This document shows positions 8,962 through 18,002 of a stretch of DNA of 64,000 nt, piece after piece. The stretch's first letter is position 1, and every line of letters begins with the position of its first letter. The stretch is from Streptomyces sp. TG1A-60 (GTDB taxonomy: Bacteria > Actinomycetota > Actinomycetes > Streptomycetales > Streptomycetaceae): NCBI RefSeq assembly GCF_037201975.1, contig NZ_CP147520.1, forward strand, positions 3,038,001 through 3,102,000. Direction: 5' to 3'. Both the position numbers and the translations under genes were made by a program. The notes under the pieces were generated by a model, which was given only the letters and a program-made list of their open reading frames with translations, was not told the DNA's origin and ran no database searches.

Positions 8962-10422
8962 TTACTTGTCGAGGGGGTCGAGAGAGTCGAGAGAGGGACC
9001 GAGGATCCAACCGGCGATCTCCCGGATCGCGCCTTCGCCACCGGGGAGGGTGGTGACCGCGCGTGCGGCGTCGCGCACGACGTCGCGGGCGCTGCCGACC
9101 GCCACGGGCCAGCCCACGAGGGCGAAGCACGGGAGGTCGTTGACGTCGTTGCCGACGTAGAGCACGCGCTCCGGCGCGATGCCCTGCTCCTCGCACCACT
9201 GCTTGAGTGCGAGGTCCTTCCGGTCGATGCCGTGGAGGACCGGGATCCGCAGCTTCCGGGCCCGTGCGGCGACGACCGGGTTCTGTTCCGTGGACAGGAT
9301 GAGCATCTTCAGGCCGCTCCTGCGGAGGGCCGCGATGCCGAGTCCGTCGCCGCGGTGCACGGAGACGAACTCCCGTCCGTCGGAGTCGATCAGCACCCTG
9401 TCGTCGGTCTGGGTGCCGTCGAAGTCGAGGACGACCGCGTCGATGTCGTCGGCTGCGGGGAGGTGGGTGGGGGAATCAACCGCGAGGGCGCCGGGGCGGT
9501 CCGCGTCGAAGAGCGGCGCGAGGGCCTGGGCGCGGGCGAGGTCGTGCGGGTCGTCGATCTCCAGCACCCGCGCGGGGTCGGTCCGCACGAGCTCCGTCCG
9601 CCCGAAGAACCGGTGCCGGTGCTCGCGCAGCCCGGCCGCGTCCATGGCGTACGCGGCACCGGTCTCCAGCAGGTCCTGCGGGCGGTCCTGCCGACGGGGC
9701 CGGAACGACTTGTCGTGGTTGACGCCGTAGCCTCCGGCGGCGGGGACGGCGGCGGGGCTGTCGCCCGCGAGGGCGACAGCCTGGGCTCCACCGCCGCCGG
9801 CGGCGCCGGGTCCGCCGAACTCGCCGGTGCCGGTCGCGGCGGAGGCGAGGTTGCGGGTGGTGGGGGTGCGGCCGTCCGACGCGGGCGCGTGGCCGTTCGG
9901 CGTAGGCACATGGCCGTCCGCCGTGGGCACGCGACCACTGAACTCGTCCGCCGTGTCGCGCCAGACGAAGCCGTGGAACGGGGCCACGGTGAGGGCGGTG
10001 TCGGCGCCGCGTACGACGGCGCGGGCGACGCCGTCGATGTCCTCGCGGAGGATGAAGGGGCTCGTGCACTGGACGAGGAGGACGACGTCGACGGGGGTGC
10101 CGTGGCGGGACTCGTGGGCGTCCAGGGCGTGGAGGACGGCGGCCTCGGAGGTGGCGGTGTCGCCGGCGATGGCGGCGGGGCGCAGGACGACCTCGGCGCC
10201 GGACTCGCGGGCGGCGGCGGCGATGGCGTGGTCGTCGGTGGAGACGACGACGTCGGTGACCAGCCGTGCCGCGAGGCACTCACGCACCGCGCGGGCCACC
10301 AGCGGGACGCCGCCGACGGGGGCGAGGTTCTTCGCGGGGACGCCCTTGGAACCGCCGCGCGCGGGGATGACGGCGAGGACGCGGCGGGCGGAAGTCTCCC
10401 GGTCCGCTTCCGAGTCGGTCAT
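8962..10422 (-). CDS. Bifunctional CMP-nonulosonate synthetase / HAD (KdsC-like) phosphatase
   Basis: Fusion of 486 aa. Residues ~14-310 are an acylneuraminate cytidylyltransferase (VLAVIPARGGSKGVPAKNL, STDDHAIAAAA, LLVQCTSPF, VNHDKSFRPRRQDRPQDLLE). Residues ~328-475 are a HAD phosphatase of the KdsC type (DFDGTQTD, ILSTEQNP, YVGNDVNDLPCF). The pair would dephosphorylate a Kdn-9-P-like product and activate it as CMP-sugar, as known for separate Bacteroides Kdn enzymes. Oddity: about 65 residues (~165-230) of Pro/Gly/Ala-rich sequence with a degenerate heptad (VPTADGH / VPTPNGH / APASDGR / TPTTRN) interrupt the synthetase just before VNHDK. Start ATG 10422 follows AAGGAG by 8 nt. Confidence 0.93.
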   Translation of the reverse strand: MTDSEADRETSARRVLAVIPARGGSKGVPAKNLAPVGGVPLVARAVRECLAARLVTDVVVSTDDHAIAAAARESGAEVVLRPAAIAGDTATSEAAVLHALDAHESRHGTPVDVVLLVQCTSPFILREDIDGVARAVVRGADTALTVAPFHGFVWRDTADEFSGRVPTADGHVPTPNGHAPASDGRTPTTRNLASAATGTGEFGGPGAAGGGGAQAVALAGDSPAAVPAAGGYGVNHDKSFRPRRQDRPQDLLETGAAYAMDAAGLREHRHRFFGRTELVRTDPARVLEIDDPHDLARAQALAPLFDADRPGALAVDSPTHLPAADDIDAVVLDFDGTQTDDRVLIDSDGREFVSVHRGDGLGIAALRRSGLKMLILSTEQNPVVAARARKLRIPVLHGIDRKDLALKQWCEEQGIAPERVLYVGNDVNDLPCFALVGWPVAVGSARDVVRDAARAVTTLPGGEGAIREIAGWILGPSLDSLDPLDK

Positions 10423-10457
10423 GGGCTGTACTCCTTGCAGAGGGGACGGGCGGCGGC

Positions 10458-11792
10458 TCACAGCTCCCCCATCCGGCGGATGACGGGCGCCACGCGCTGC
10501 ACCCCGTGGCGGTAGGCACCGCGCGCCGCCCGGCGCACGATCTGCCGTACCGGCCCGGCCTGCTCGTCGGCGGCGGGCGCCCCGGGCAGCGCGTCGCCGC
10601 CGGGGCCGAGGTGGTGGCGGGCGAGGATGCCGGGCAGGTAGCCGGGCGCGGTGACGGGCGTGTAGTACGGCGCGAGGGGCGGAAGTTCGGCGGCGGCGAC
10701 CAGCTTGGCGATGCGGGCGCGGGCGGCGTCGAAGGCGGTGGCGTACGAGCCTCCACCAGAGGGGGTGCCCCCAGCGACGACGCCCTGCCGGGCCACCCAC
10801 CGCGGGTCGGGCACCGGCACGTACCCGGCGTCCAGCTGGTCCCAGGAGGCCAGGCAGCCGGAGCCCACGAAGTGGTGGTTGCCGAGCGTCTCGCGGACCC
10901 CGAGGTCGGTGAGGACGACGGTGGGGATCCGGCGGTGCAGCGACTCCAGGGCGGCCGTGGAGCTGACGGTGACGAGCAGGTCGGTGGAGTCGAGGACTTC
11001 GCCCATGTTCCCGTACACCAGACGGAAGTTGGCGGGCGCGCCCCCGGGAAGCCGCTGGATGAGCTTCTGGTACGGCAGTTCCTCGATGTGCGTGGTGTGC
11101 TCGCCCGGCCTGGAGCGCAGCTTCAGCAGGACCCGGCGGTCCGGGTGCAGCCGCGCGTGCCCGATGAGCCGGTTCAGCAGGTACGTACGGTCCTCGCGGT
11201 TGTCCGGGACGGAGGGCTGGACGGCGAAGACGACGGTGTAGGGGTCCTCGGCGCCGGCGTACGGCGTACCGCCCAGGAAGGGCAGCGCGACCTCGGTGAC
11301 CGAGGAGGCGTCGGCGCCCACACCCTCGTACACGGCGCGGAAACGGTCCGCGTCCTGACGGGAGTTGGCGAGGACGAGGTCCGCGCCGTGCCGCAGCAGC
11401 AGGCCGTCGGTGAGCTTCTCGTAGACGACGCCGACGTAACCGGTGACGACCACGGGCCGCTTCGCGCGCCCGTCCCACGCCCGGCGCAGGCCGTGCAGCA
11501 TGGCCTGGACGCCCCCGCCGACGAGGGCGAGAACGACCACGTCGTACGCCTCCCGCGTCATGGCGCGCAGGAACTCGACGCCGGTCACCTCGCTCAGGGA
11601 GTCGGGGCGGGCGCCGACCTCCTGGAGCTGGCGGGCGGTGGGGGTGGCCCGGCCGCGCAGGAGGAAGCCGTCCAGGCGGATGTCCATGTGTTCGGGGGCG
11701 AGGCGGTTCGCGGTGAGCGCGCCCCATTTCCACCGGGTGTCGGAATCCGCGAGTACGGCGACTCGCAGGCTGTTCGTAGCACTTACTGGCAC
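10458..11792 (-). CDS. DUF6716 putative glycosyltransferase
   Basis: About 444 aa from the chosen GTG; cytoplasmic, no signal or membrane helix evident. It begins LRVAVLADSDTRWKWGALTA and has two Rossmann-like halves (VVVLALVGGGVQAMLHGLR; later LLVTVSSTAALESLHRRIP and VVLTDLGVRETLGNHHF), suggesting a GT-B fold like polysialyl- or CDP-glycerol-type transferases. It is first in the minus-strand arm, 35 nt before the CMP-synthetase fusion. An in-frame TTG at 11831 would add 13 residues; neither start has a strong ribosome site, so the N-terminus is uncertain. I know the family only as an uncharacterised one in streptomycete nonulosonate loci; the transferase role is inferred. Confidence 0.85.
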   Translation of the reverse strand: MPVSATNSLRVAVLADSDTRWKWGALTANRLAPEHMDIRLDGFLLRGRATPTARQLQEVGARPDSLSEVTGVEFLRAMTREAYDVVVLALVGGGVQAMLHGLRRAWDGRAKRPVVVTGYVGVVYEKLTDGLLLRHGADLVLANSRQDADRFRAVYEGVGADASSVTEVALPFLGGTPYAGAEDPYTVVFAVQPSVPDNREDRTYLLNRLIGHARLHPDRRVLLKLRSRPGEHTTHIEELPYQKLIQRLPGGAPANFRLVYGNMGEVLDSTDLLVTVSSTAALESLHRRIPTVVLTDLGVRETLGNHHFVGSGCLASWDQLDAGYVPVPDPRWVARQGVVAGGTPSGGGSYATAFDAARARIAKLVAAAELPPLAPYYTPVTAPGYLPGILARHHLGPGGDALPGAPAADEQAGPVRQIVRRAARGAYRHGVQRVAPVIRRMGEL

Positions 11793-11990
11793 GTCGAAGA
11801 CGCTAGGAAGCGATTCCGTTGATCGGCCCAACCTGAATGCAACAAAGGGTTAACAGCACATCGCCGAATGGCGAATCGGGGCGCGGGGCCCATCGGAAAG
11901 CGCCTGGTTCACGGTTCCGCCACGCGTCGTTCACCTGGCATCAAGCGGGTGGTCAAGACGAATGCCGGAGTGCCGCCTAACGTCACGGGG
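11793..11990. promoter_or_regulatory. Divergent promoter region of the glycopolymer locus
   Basis: About 200 bp between the divergent arms, with the AT-richest part at 11828-11862 (AACAAAGGGTTAACAGC), including the palindrome GTTAAC. Both arms are probably transcribed from here. Confidence 0.4.
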
Positions 11991-12968
11991 GTGGTCAAGC
12001 TCTCCGTCATCGTGCCGTTCTACAACGTGCAGCAATACGCGCCCGACACCCTGAAGAGCCTCAGGGCGAACGCGCGTGAGGACTTCGAGTTCATTCTCGT
12101 CGACGACTGCTCGCGCGACGAGACGCCGGACATTCTCGCGCGCGCGGAGCGGGAGCTGCCGGGTGCGGTGTACGTCAGACACGAGCAGAACGGGGGGCTG
12201 GCGACCGCCCGTAACACGGGCATCGACAAGGCCCGTGGCGAGTACCTGACGTTCCTCGACGGGGACGACTGGCTCGCCCCCGGGTACTACCCGCGACTGC
12301 TCGGCGCCATCGAGGAGTTGGGCTGCGACTTCGTGCGCACGGACCATGTCCAGTGCACCGCGCGGGCCCGTTCGGTCCACCGGGTGCCCCACGGGCGGCG
12401 GGGCGTGGTGATGAACCCGCGGGACGCGATCCTGCCCGCCGACCGCTCCACCTCCGTCGACTACGCGTACGCGTGGGCGGGCGTCTACCACCGCCGACTG
12501 GTCGACAAGGGAGTGCTGCACTTCACCCACGGGCTGCGCACGGCGGAGGACCGGCCGTGGATCTGGAAGCTGCACCGGGAGGCGGATTCCTTCGCGACGG
12601 TGGGTCTGCTGGGCGTTTTCTACCGCCGCGGAGTGGCCTCTTCGCTGACCCAGATCGGCGACGTACGGCAACTCGATTTCATTCGCGCTTTCGACCAGGT
12701 CGTCGCGGAAACGGCGAAGGACCGGAACGCGGACGAACTCCTCCCCAAGGCCGTGCGCACCTATTGCGCGATCATCTCCCATCATCTGGGATCCATCGAA
12801 AGGTTCGAGCCGGCGGTGGCACGGAAACTGAAGTCGACGAGCGCGGTCGCGTTGCGCCGAATGCCGCAGGACGTGCTCGACGAGGCCCTCGACTCCATGG
12901 AGGTGCAGCGCGCCACCCGGCTGCGCCGGCTGCGCCGCCGTCCCGCCGCCACGGGGGGCGCCGCGTGA
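11991..12968 (+). CDS. Family 2 glycosyltransferase
   Basis: GT-A type transferase of about 325 aa: VKLSVIVPFYNVQQYAPDTL, ILVDDCSRDETPDIL, NGGLATARNTGIDKARGEY and the DXD-bearing FLDGDDWLAPGYY are classic GT2 features. A middle segment (HGLRTAEDRPWIWKLH) holds the usual acidic catalytic region. No membrane helix is evident. The start is taken as GTG 11991, where homology begins (VVKLSVIVPFYN); in-frame starts at 11868 (ATG) and 11970 (GTG) would add a non-conserved basic leader. The stop overlaps the next gene's GTG as GTGA, so the two are translationally coupled. Acceptor is probably a lipid-linked or nonulosonate polymer. Confidence 0.9.
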   Translation: MVKLSVIVPFYNVQQYAPDTLKSLRANAREDFEFILVDDCSRDETPDILARAERELPGAVYVRHEQNGGLATARNTGIDKARGEYLTFLDGDDWLAPGYYPRLLGAIEELGCDFVRTDHVQCTARARSVHRVPHGRRGVVMNPRDAILPADRSTSVDYAYAWAGVYHRRLVDKGVLHFTHGLRTAEDRPWIWKLHREADSFATVGLLGVFYRRGVASSLTQIGDVRQLDFIRAFDQVVAETAKDRNADELLPKAVRTYCAIISHHLGSIERFEPAVARKLKSTSAVALRRMPQDVLDEALDSMEVQRATRLRRLRRRPAATGGAA

Positions 12969-14296
12969 CCACGCAGATCTTCATGGCCTCCACGTTGTAC
13001 GGCACGGCCACGCTGGCCGCCGCCCTGGACGCCGAGTGCTTCCGCCCGGCAGCCCGGCGCGTCCTGCTGGTATCCAACAACGCGGCGACGCCGGAGACGG
13101 CCCCGAGCCTGGACGAGATGCCGGGCTTCGAGCGACTGCGTGACCGCTTCGACGACGTGATCTCCTGGAACGAGACCATCTTCCCCTTCCACCCGGGCGG
13201 TTGGTCTGCGCGCCTGGACGACGTACCGCTGTGGGAGCGGCATCTGCGGCTGCTGTGGAATCTGGGCGACGACGACGTCGAGCTGGCCGTGGAGTCCATC
13301 CAGGTCCACCCGGCGCTCGGCTTCGCCCAGATCTTCACCGGCGCCCCCGTGACCGTGTACGCCGACGGCCTGATGAGCTACGGCCCCACCCGCAACAAGA
13401 TCGACCCGCTGGTCGGCACCCGCATCGACCGGCTCCTCCACCTGGACCTCGTACCGGGCCTGGAGCCGCTGCTGCTCACCGAGTTCGGCGTCGGGGCGGA
13501 GATCGTGCCGACGGACGCCTTCGTGAAGGTGCTGGCGGAACTGGGCGACACCGGTGACGCGCTGCCCGCGATCGAGGAGCCGGCGCTGCTGCTCGGCCAG
13601 TACCTCTCCGCGCTCGGCATCCTCACCGCCGAGGAGGAGGACCTCCACGTACGGATGCTGAAGGGCGCGGTCGCGCTCGGGCACACCAAGGTCGTGTTCA
13701 AGCCGCACCCGAGCGCCCCGGCCCGCTGGTCGCGCGGTCTGGAGAGGGAGGCGGAGCGGCTCGGCGCCGATCTGACGGTCCTGGACACGCCGGTCCTCGC
13801 CGAGGTGCTCTACCAGCGGATGCGCCCGGCCCTCGTCGTCGGCTGCTTCTCCACGGCCCTGCTCACCGCCTCCGCGCTGTACGGGCTGCCGGTCGCCCGC
13901 GTCGGCACCGGCACCCTGCTGGACCGGCTGTCGCCCTACGAGAACAGCAACCGGGTGCCCGTCACGGTCGTGGACGCGCTGCTCCCGGAGCTGGGCGACC
14001 AGGCGGCGGTGGCGGCGCGGCGGCCGGGCATGGCGGTCGCGGACCTAGACCGCCTGGTCCGCGCGGTGGGGTACGCGATGCAGTCCAGGATCCACCCGTC
14101 GCTGCGGCCGGAGGCCGAGGCGTATCTGGCCGAGCACCTGGGCGCGCACACCCTGCGCTACTTCAAGCGCCGCCGTCTCACCTCGCTGGGCCTGCCCGGC
14201 GGTGTCCCGGTCCAGCTCGCGTTCATCCCGCGCAACGCGACCGTGCGCAGAGTCGCGCGCCGGGCCCGCTCGCTCAAGCGGGCCACCCTGGGGTGA
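12965..14296 (+). CDS. Polysialyltransferase-family glycosyltransferase
   Basis: 443 aa, starting at the GTG that overlaps the upstream stop (GTGA). It opens TTQIFMASTLYGTATLAAAL and contains VTVYADGLMSYGPTRNKI, KVVFKPHPSAPARW and VVGCFSTALLTASALYG, the GT-B arrangement of the alpha-2,8-polysialyltransferase-like family in which the KPHP and S-[ST] motifs bind CMP-sugar. It probably polymerises the CMP-activated nine-carbon sugar made by the divergent arm. The downstream 270 bp hold a membrane acyltransferase remnant, so the locus may once have been longer. Confidence 0.88.
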   Translation: MTTQIFMASTLYGTATLAAALDAECFRPAARRVLLVSNNAATPETAPSLDEMPGFERLRDRFDDVISWNETIFPFHPGGWSARLDDVPLWERHLRLLWNLGDDDVELAVESIQVHPALGFAQIFTGAPVTVYADGLMSYGPTRNKIDPLVGTRIDRLLHLDLVPGLEPLLLTEFGVGAEIVPTDAFVKVLAELGDTGDALPAIEEPALLLGQYLSALGILTAEEEDLHVRMLKGAVALGHTKVVFKPHPSAPARWSRGLEREAERLGADLTVLDTPVLAEVLYQRMRPALVVGCFSTALLTASALYGLPVARVGTGTLLDRLSPYENSNRVPVTVVDALLPELGDQAAVAARRPGMAVADLDRLVRAVGYAMQSRIHPSLRPEAEAYLAEHLGAHTLRYFKRRRLTSLGLPGGVPVQLAFIPRNATVRRVARRARSLKRATLG

Positions 14297-14315
14297 GCGA
14301 AGTGACCGAGACGAC

Positions 14316-14432
14316 CACCACATCCGCTTCTACGTCCTGTTCGCGCTGTGTGTGGTCCTGCCCGGGGTCACCCGCAGACGGGTGATCTGGTTCTGCGGCG
14401 GCTGGACCCTCGCCTCGGTCCTGGCGCAGACG
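14316..14432 (+). pseudogene. Remnant of a membrane acyltransferase-like gene
   Basis: A ~39-codon stretch without start reads HHIRFYVLFALCVVLP then GVTRRRVIWFCGGWTLASVL, with strong G/C third positions. This hydrophobic pattern resembles an internal piece of acyltransferase-3 membrane proteins (a RFY-L-F helix followed by an R-R-V helix). No intact gene surrounds it. Identification is by pattern only. Confidence 0.35.
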
Positions 14433-14566
14433 CCCGCTGCAGCCGCTCCTGCGCGCGTCTCTGGAGGGGCGCCGGACGTGAACCCGGAGCGTCCTCGTCC
14501 GGGCCACAGGACTGTCGCACGCGGGTACGGCACTCCGGCAGGTCCGCCGGTGGTGGGGGCGGTCGC

Positions 14567-16147
14567 TCAGAACGCGTCGCTGGGGACGTACGTGCCCCAC
14601 ACCTCCCGCAGCGCGTCGCACACCTCGCCCACCGTCGCGCGGGCCCTCAGGGCCACGCGCATCGGGTAGAGGACGTTCTCCGTGCCCTCGGCGGCCTTCT
14701 TCAGGTCGGCGAGGGCCGCGTCGACCGCCGACCGGTCGCGCTCGGCGCGCAGCCTCGCCAACCGCTCCGCCTGCTGGGCCCCGATGGCCGGGTCGACCCG
14801 CAGGGGCTCGTACGGCTCCTCCTCGTCCAGCTGGAAGCGGTTGACGCCGACGACCACCCGCTCGCCCGAGTCGGTCTCCTGGGCGACGCGATAGGCGGAG
14901 CGCTCGATCTCGCTCTTCTGGAAGCCGTGCTCGATGGCCGACACCGCGCCGCCGAGGTCCTCCACCTTCCGCATCAGTGCGACAGTGGCCGCCTCGACGT
15001 CGTCGGTCATCTTCTCCACGACGTACGACCCGGCGAAGGGGTCGACCGTCGCCGTCACATCCGTCTCGTAGGCCAGCACCTGCTGCGTACGCAGGGCGAG
15101 GCGGGCGCTCTTGTCGGTGGGGAGGGCGATGGCCTCGTCGAAGGAGTTGGTGTGCAGGGACTGGGTGCCGCCGAGGACGGCGGCGAGGCCCTGGACGGCG
15201 ACCCGGACGAGGTTCACCTCGGGCTGCTGGGCGGTCAGCTGGACCCCGGCCGTCTGCGTGTGGAAGCGCAGCATCAGCGACCTGGGGTTCCGCGCGCCGA
15301 ACTCGTCCCGCATCACCCGCGCCCAGATCCTGCGCGCCGCGCGGAACTTGGCGACCTCCTCCAGGACCGTCGTACGGGCGACGAAGAAGAAGGACAGACG
15401 GGGGGCGAAGTCGTCGACGTCCATGCCCGCCGCGACGGCCGTACGGACGTACTCGATGCCGTCGGCGAGGGTGAACGCGATCTCCTGCGCGGGCGAGGCG
15501 CCCGCCTCCGCCATGTGGTAGCCGGAGATCGAGATCATGTTCCACCTGGGGACCTCGGCCTTGCAGTACCTGAAGATGTCGGCGGTCAGGCGCAGTGACG
15601 GCTTCGGCGGGAAGATGTACGTGCCCCGCGCGATGTACTCCTTCAGGACGTCGTTCTGGATCGTGCCGGTCAGCCGGTCAGCGCCGACGCCCTGCTCCTC
15701 GGCGACCAGCTGGTAGAGCAGAAGGAGGAGAGCGGCGGGGGCGTTGATCGTCATCGACGTCGAGACCCGGTCCAGCGGGATGCCGTCGAAGAGCACCCGC
15801 ATGTCGTCGACGGAGTCGATCGCCACACCCACCTTGCCGACCTCGCCGTGGGCGATCGGCGCGTCGGAGTCGTGGCCCATCTGGGTGGGCAGGTCGAAGG
15901 CGACCGACAGACCCGTCGTACCGTCGGCGATGAGTCGCTTGTAGCGGGCGTTGGACTCCACCGCCGTGCCGAAACCGGCGTACTGGCGCATGGTCCACGG
16001 GCGGCCCGTGTACATCGACGGGTAGACACCGCGTGTGTACGGGTACGCGCCGGGCTCCCCCAGTTTCTCCGCCGGATCCCAGTCCCGCAGCGTCTGCGGC
16101 CCGTACACCGGCTCGATGGGCAGTCCGGACTCCGACTCGCGCGCCAT
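14567..16147 (-). CDS. Methylmalonyl-CoA mutase family, large (substrate-binding) subunit
   Basis: Coenzyme-B12-dependent acyl-CoA carbon-skeleton mutase subunit, 526 aa. Only the TIM-barrel substrate domain is present; there is no C-terminal B12-binding domain, so a separate small subunit must be encoded elsewhere (none in this window). Landmarks: [48 protein letters not shown] and [16 protein letters not shown]. The Tyr in RQYAGF and the Arg in [10 protein letters not shown] match the two substrate-selecting residues of methylmalonyl-CoA mutase (isobutyryl-CoA mutase has Phe and Gln there), suggesting a carboxylated substrate. ATG 16147 follows GGAGG by 6 nt; longer in-frame starts lack support. 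Monocistronic. Confidence 0.92.
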   Translation of the reverse strand: MARESESGLPIEPVYGPQTLRDWDPAEKLGEPGAYPYTRGVYPSMYTGRPWTMRQYAGFGTAVESNARYKRLIADGTTGLSVAFDLPTQMGHDSDAPIAHGEVGKVGVAIDSVDDMRVLFDGIPLDRVSTSMTINAPAALLLLLYQLVAEEQGVGADRLTGTIQNDVLKEYIARGTYIFPPKPSLRLTADIFRYCKAEVPRWNMISISGYHMAEAGASPAQEIAFTLADGIEYVRTAVAAGMDVDDFAPRLSFFFVARTTVLEEVAKFRAARRIWARVMRDEFGARNPRSLMLRFHTQTAGVQLTAQQPEVNLVRVAVQGLAAVLGGTQSLHTNSFDEAIALPTDKSARLALRTQQVLAYETDVTATVDPFAGSYVVEKMTDDVEAATVALMRKVEDLGGAVSAIEHGFQKSEIERSAYRVAQETDSGERVVVGVNRFQLDEEEPYEPLRVDPAIGAQQAERLARLRAERDRSAVDAALADLKKAAEGTENVLYPMRVALRARATVGEVCDALREVWGTYVPSDAF

Positions 16148-16724
16148 GGTGTGCCTCCGTGCTGCTCGGTCGCCCCGCGCCGGGACCCTGCTCACCACCA
16201 TGCCCCGTAGTTCGCGGCGGGTCACATCCGGGAAACCCGTCCGGGAGGACCGACGGACGCGGTGGGTCGCGGGACGGCATCGTGAGACGACGGGGGGGCG
16301 GTGGGCGCGTACCAGGGACATGCGGAGATCGACGGCCGCCCTCGCGGCACCGGTGCGGTCGGCGGCTGCACGGCCGGGGTGGTGGACGTGCACGGCGGTC
16401 AGCGGCAGCCGGAACGCAAGCAGGGTGACGTGCGTCACATCACGCATAGCGGGAGGGCGTCGGACGCGTCATGGGGAGTACGGGGTCACGGGGGATCACG
16501 GGGAACGGGGGACCCGTACGGGGGGCGTCACGGGGGATATGGGGCGCGGGCGGGACCGGGGGAACGTGTCCCGCCCGCGCCGAGGTGCACGAGCCGTAGG
16601 TACGGGGGGAACCCCGGCTCTGTGCGACGGCCGATGACCAGTCGGCTCACTCATTACTGCGCCGGGGCGGCTGAAAGTGTTACCCGTTCCGCGAAAGAAT
16701 TCGTAACGGACACGAAAGCGCAGT
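16148..16724. other. Non-coding gap upstream of the mutase gene
   Basis: 577 bp with no gene I can support. The left part is the mutase promoter region; 16455-16540 is a G-rich degenerate stretch (repeated CACGGGGGAT-like units); the right part carries the terminator of the membrane-protein gene (16543-16581). Confidence 0.5.
16543..16581 (-). terminator. Hairpin terminator of the sigma/membrane-protein operon
   Basis: Perfect 14-bp GC-rich inverted repeat (16543-16556 with 16568-16581, 11-nt loop), 144 nt past the stop of the 16725-18002 gene on the minus strand. Confidence 0.6.
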
Positions 16725-18002
16725 TCAGGGCCGGTGGATGGGGGGTGCTGGCCGGTGCGCGGCGGCCAGCGAGGACGGCGCGGCGGGAGAGGCGGAGACG
16801 TCGGCCGGGCCGCCGGCGCCGAGGAGGCGTGCCACCCCGCCCTGACCGCGGTGGCCGTTGCCCCCCTTGCCCTTGCGGCCTCTCTTGTTCTCGCCGTTCC
16901 CGTCGCCCGTGCCGTCACTCCTGTGGTTCCCGTCGCGCTTGCCGTCGCCCTCGCTGTTCCAGCCGCCCTTGCCGTGGCCGCCGCGGCGCTCGCCCCTGTC
17001 CGGGTCGTCCTCCTCGTCGGAGTCCTTGCCGGACCGCTGTGCGTCGTCCCCGCCGCCGACGGAGCCGGCGGGCCCGGAGCCCGACGTGCCGGTGCCCGCG
17101 CCCGGACGGCTGCCGCGTTTGTCGGCGCCGCCGGCCAGGACGTCCTCGCAGTACCGCTTCAGCTTCTTCCCGCCCCCGCCGCCCGCCGCGTCCTCCAGGC
17201 CACGTCTGCGGTCGACGTCCAGGCCCTTGCCGTCGCGGACGTCACGGCAGGCGGAGAGCACGCTGTTCCACCGCTCACGGGCGGGGTTCCCGTCCTGGCC
17301 GGTGCCACGGGGCTGCTCGTTCTCGTCCTCGCCGCCGGTGCTGTCACCGGTGGGGGCGTCACCCTTCGTCGAGCCGCCCGGGAAGCTCTCGGGCGGGGGG
17401 TCACCCGGCATCCCCTTGTGATCGTCGCGCTCCTTGTCGCCCGGCGACGGCCGGTCGGGGGTGTGCGCGGCGGAGACCGTGGGTTCCGGTTCGTCGTCGC
17501 GGAACGCGCTCAGCGCGCCGCTGCCGGCCGCCACCGCGACGCCGCCGAGCATCCCGGCGGCCAGTGCCGCGGCCAGCCCGAAACGCACCGAACGGCCCCA
17601 GCCGGCGTCACCGCCGTCCGGCACGGGGCGCTCGGGACGGCCGAGGCGCACGAGTCCGGCGTCGGCGACGAGGGGCGAGGCGTCCGGACGGCCACCGCCG
17701 CCGGGCCCGGCGGCCTCACCGTCCCGGCCCGAACGGGCCGCACGTGCCGGACCGGTAGTGCTGCCCACACGGGTCGCGCCGGCTGTGCGGGCCATTCGGA
17801 AGGCCGCCAACGCGGCTTCCTCGCCCGGGAGTTCGGTATTCTGCGGAGTCGGCGGCGAGAGCTCGGCGGTCAGGGCGTCCAGCGCCTCGGCGAGCCGGTC
17901 GGCACGGGCGCGGGTGTCGGCGTCGACGGCTTCGAGCGGCTCGCCACGCAGCAGCCGCTCCACGGCATCGCGGTTCAGCCACCTGTTCTGCTCGTCGGCC
18001 AT
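16725..18002 (-). CDS. Putative sigma-associated membrane protein with long Gly/Asp/Lys-rich tail
   Basis: About 425 aa. The N-terminal ~70 residues are a charged helical region (NRDAVERLLRGEPLEAVDAD) resembling the cytoplasmic part of sigma-regulating proteins. One membrane helix (FGLAAALAAGMLGGVAVAAG, around residue 180) follows, then a ~230-residue low-complexity tail rich in Gly, Asp, Lys and Arg. Within the tail sits a small ordered-looking element with two cysteines (CRDVRDGKGLDVDRR...KKLKRYCEDVL). The start overlaps the sigma stop (TGATG), so the pair is co-translated. It may act as the anti-sigma factor, but the zinc-binding HxxxCxxC motif of classical ZAS proteins is absent. Function unproven. 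Confidence 0.8.
   Translation of the reverse strand: MADEQNRWLNRDAVERLLRGEPLEAVDADTRARADRLAEALDALTAELSPPTPQNTELPGEEAALAAFRMARTAGATRVGSTTGPARAARSGRDGEAAGPGGGGRPDASPLVADAGLVRLGRPERPVPDGGDAGWGRSVRFGLAAALAAGMLGGVAVAAGSGALSAFRDDEPEPTVSAAHTPDRPSPGDKERDDHKGMPGDPPPESFPGGSTKGDAPTGDSTGGEDENEQPRGTGQDGNPARERWNSVLSACRDVRDGKGLDVDRRRGLEDAAGGGGGKKLKRYCEDVLAGGADKRGSRPGAGTGTSGSGPAGSVGGGDDAQRSGKDSDEEDDPDRGERRGGHGKGGWNSEGDGKRDGNHRSDGTGDGNGENKRGRKGKGGNGHRGQGGVARLLGAGGPADVSASPAAPSSLAAAHRPAPPIHRP

Noticed and set aside
10762..10773. GGGGGTGCCCCC palindrome inside the DUF6716 gene
   Set aside because: Short GC palindrome in coding sequence (codes Gly-Thr-Pro-Ser-Gly region); common by chance, though it resembles part of a streptomycete repeat.
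8962..11733. 923-aa single protein including the CMP-synthetase fusion
   Set aside because: The first ~437 residues are an arginine-rich shadow of the DUF6716 gene; a perfect ribosome site places the start at 10422.
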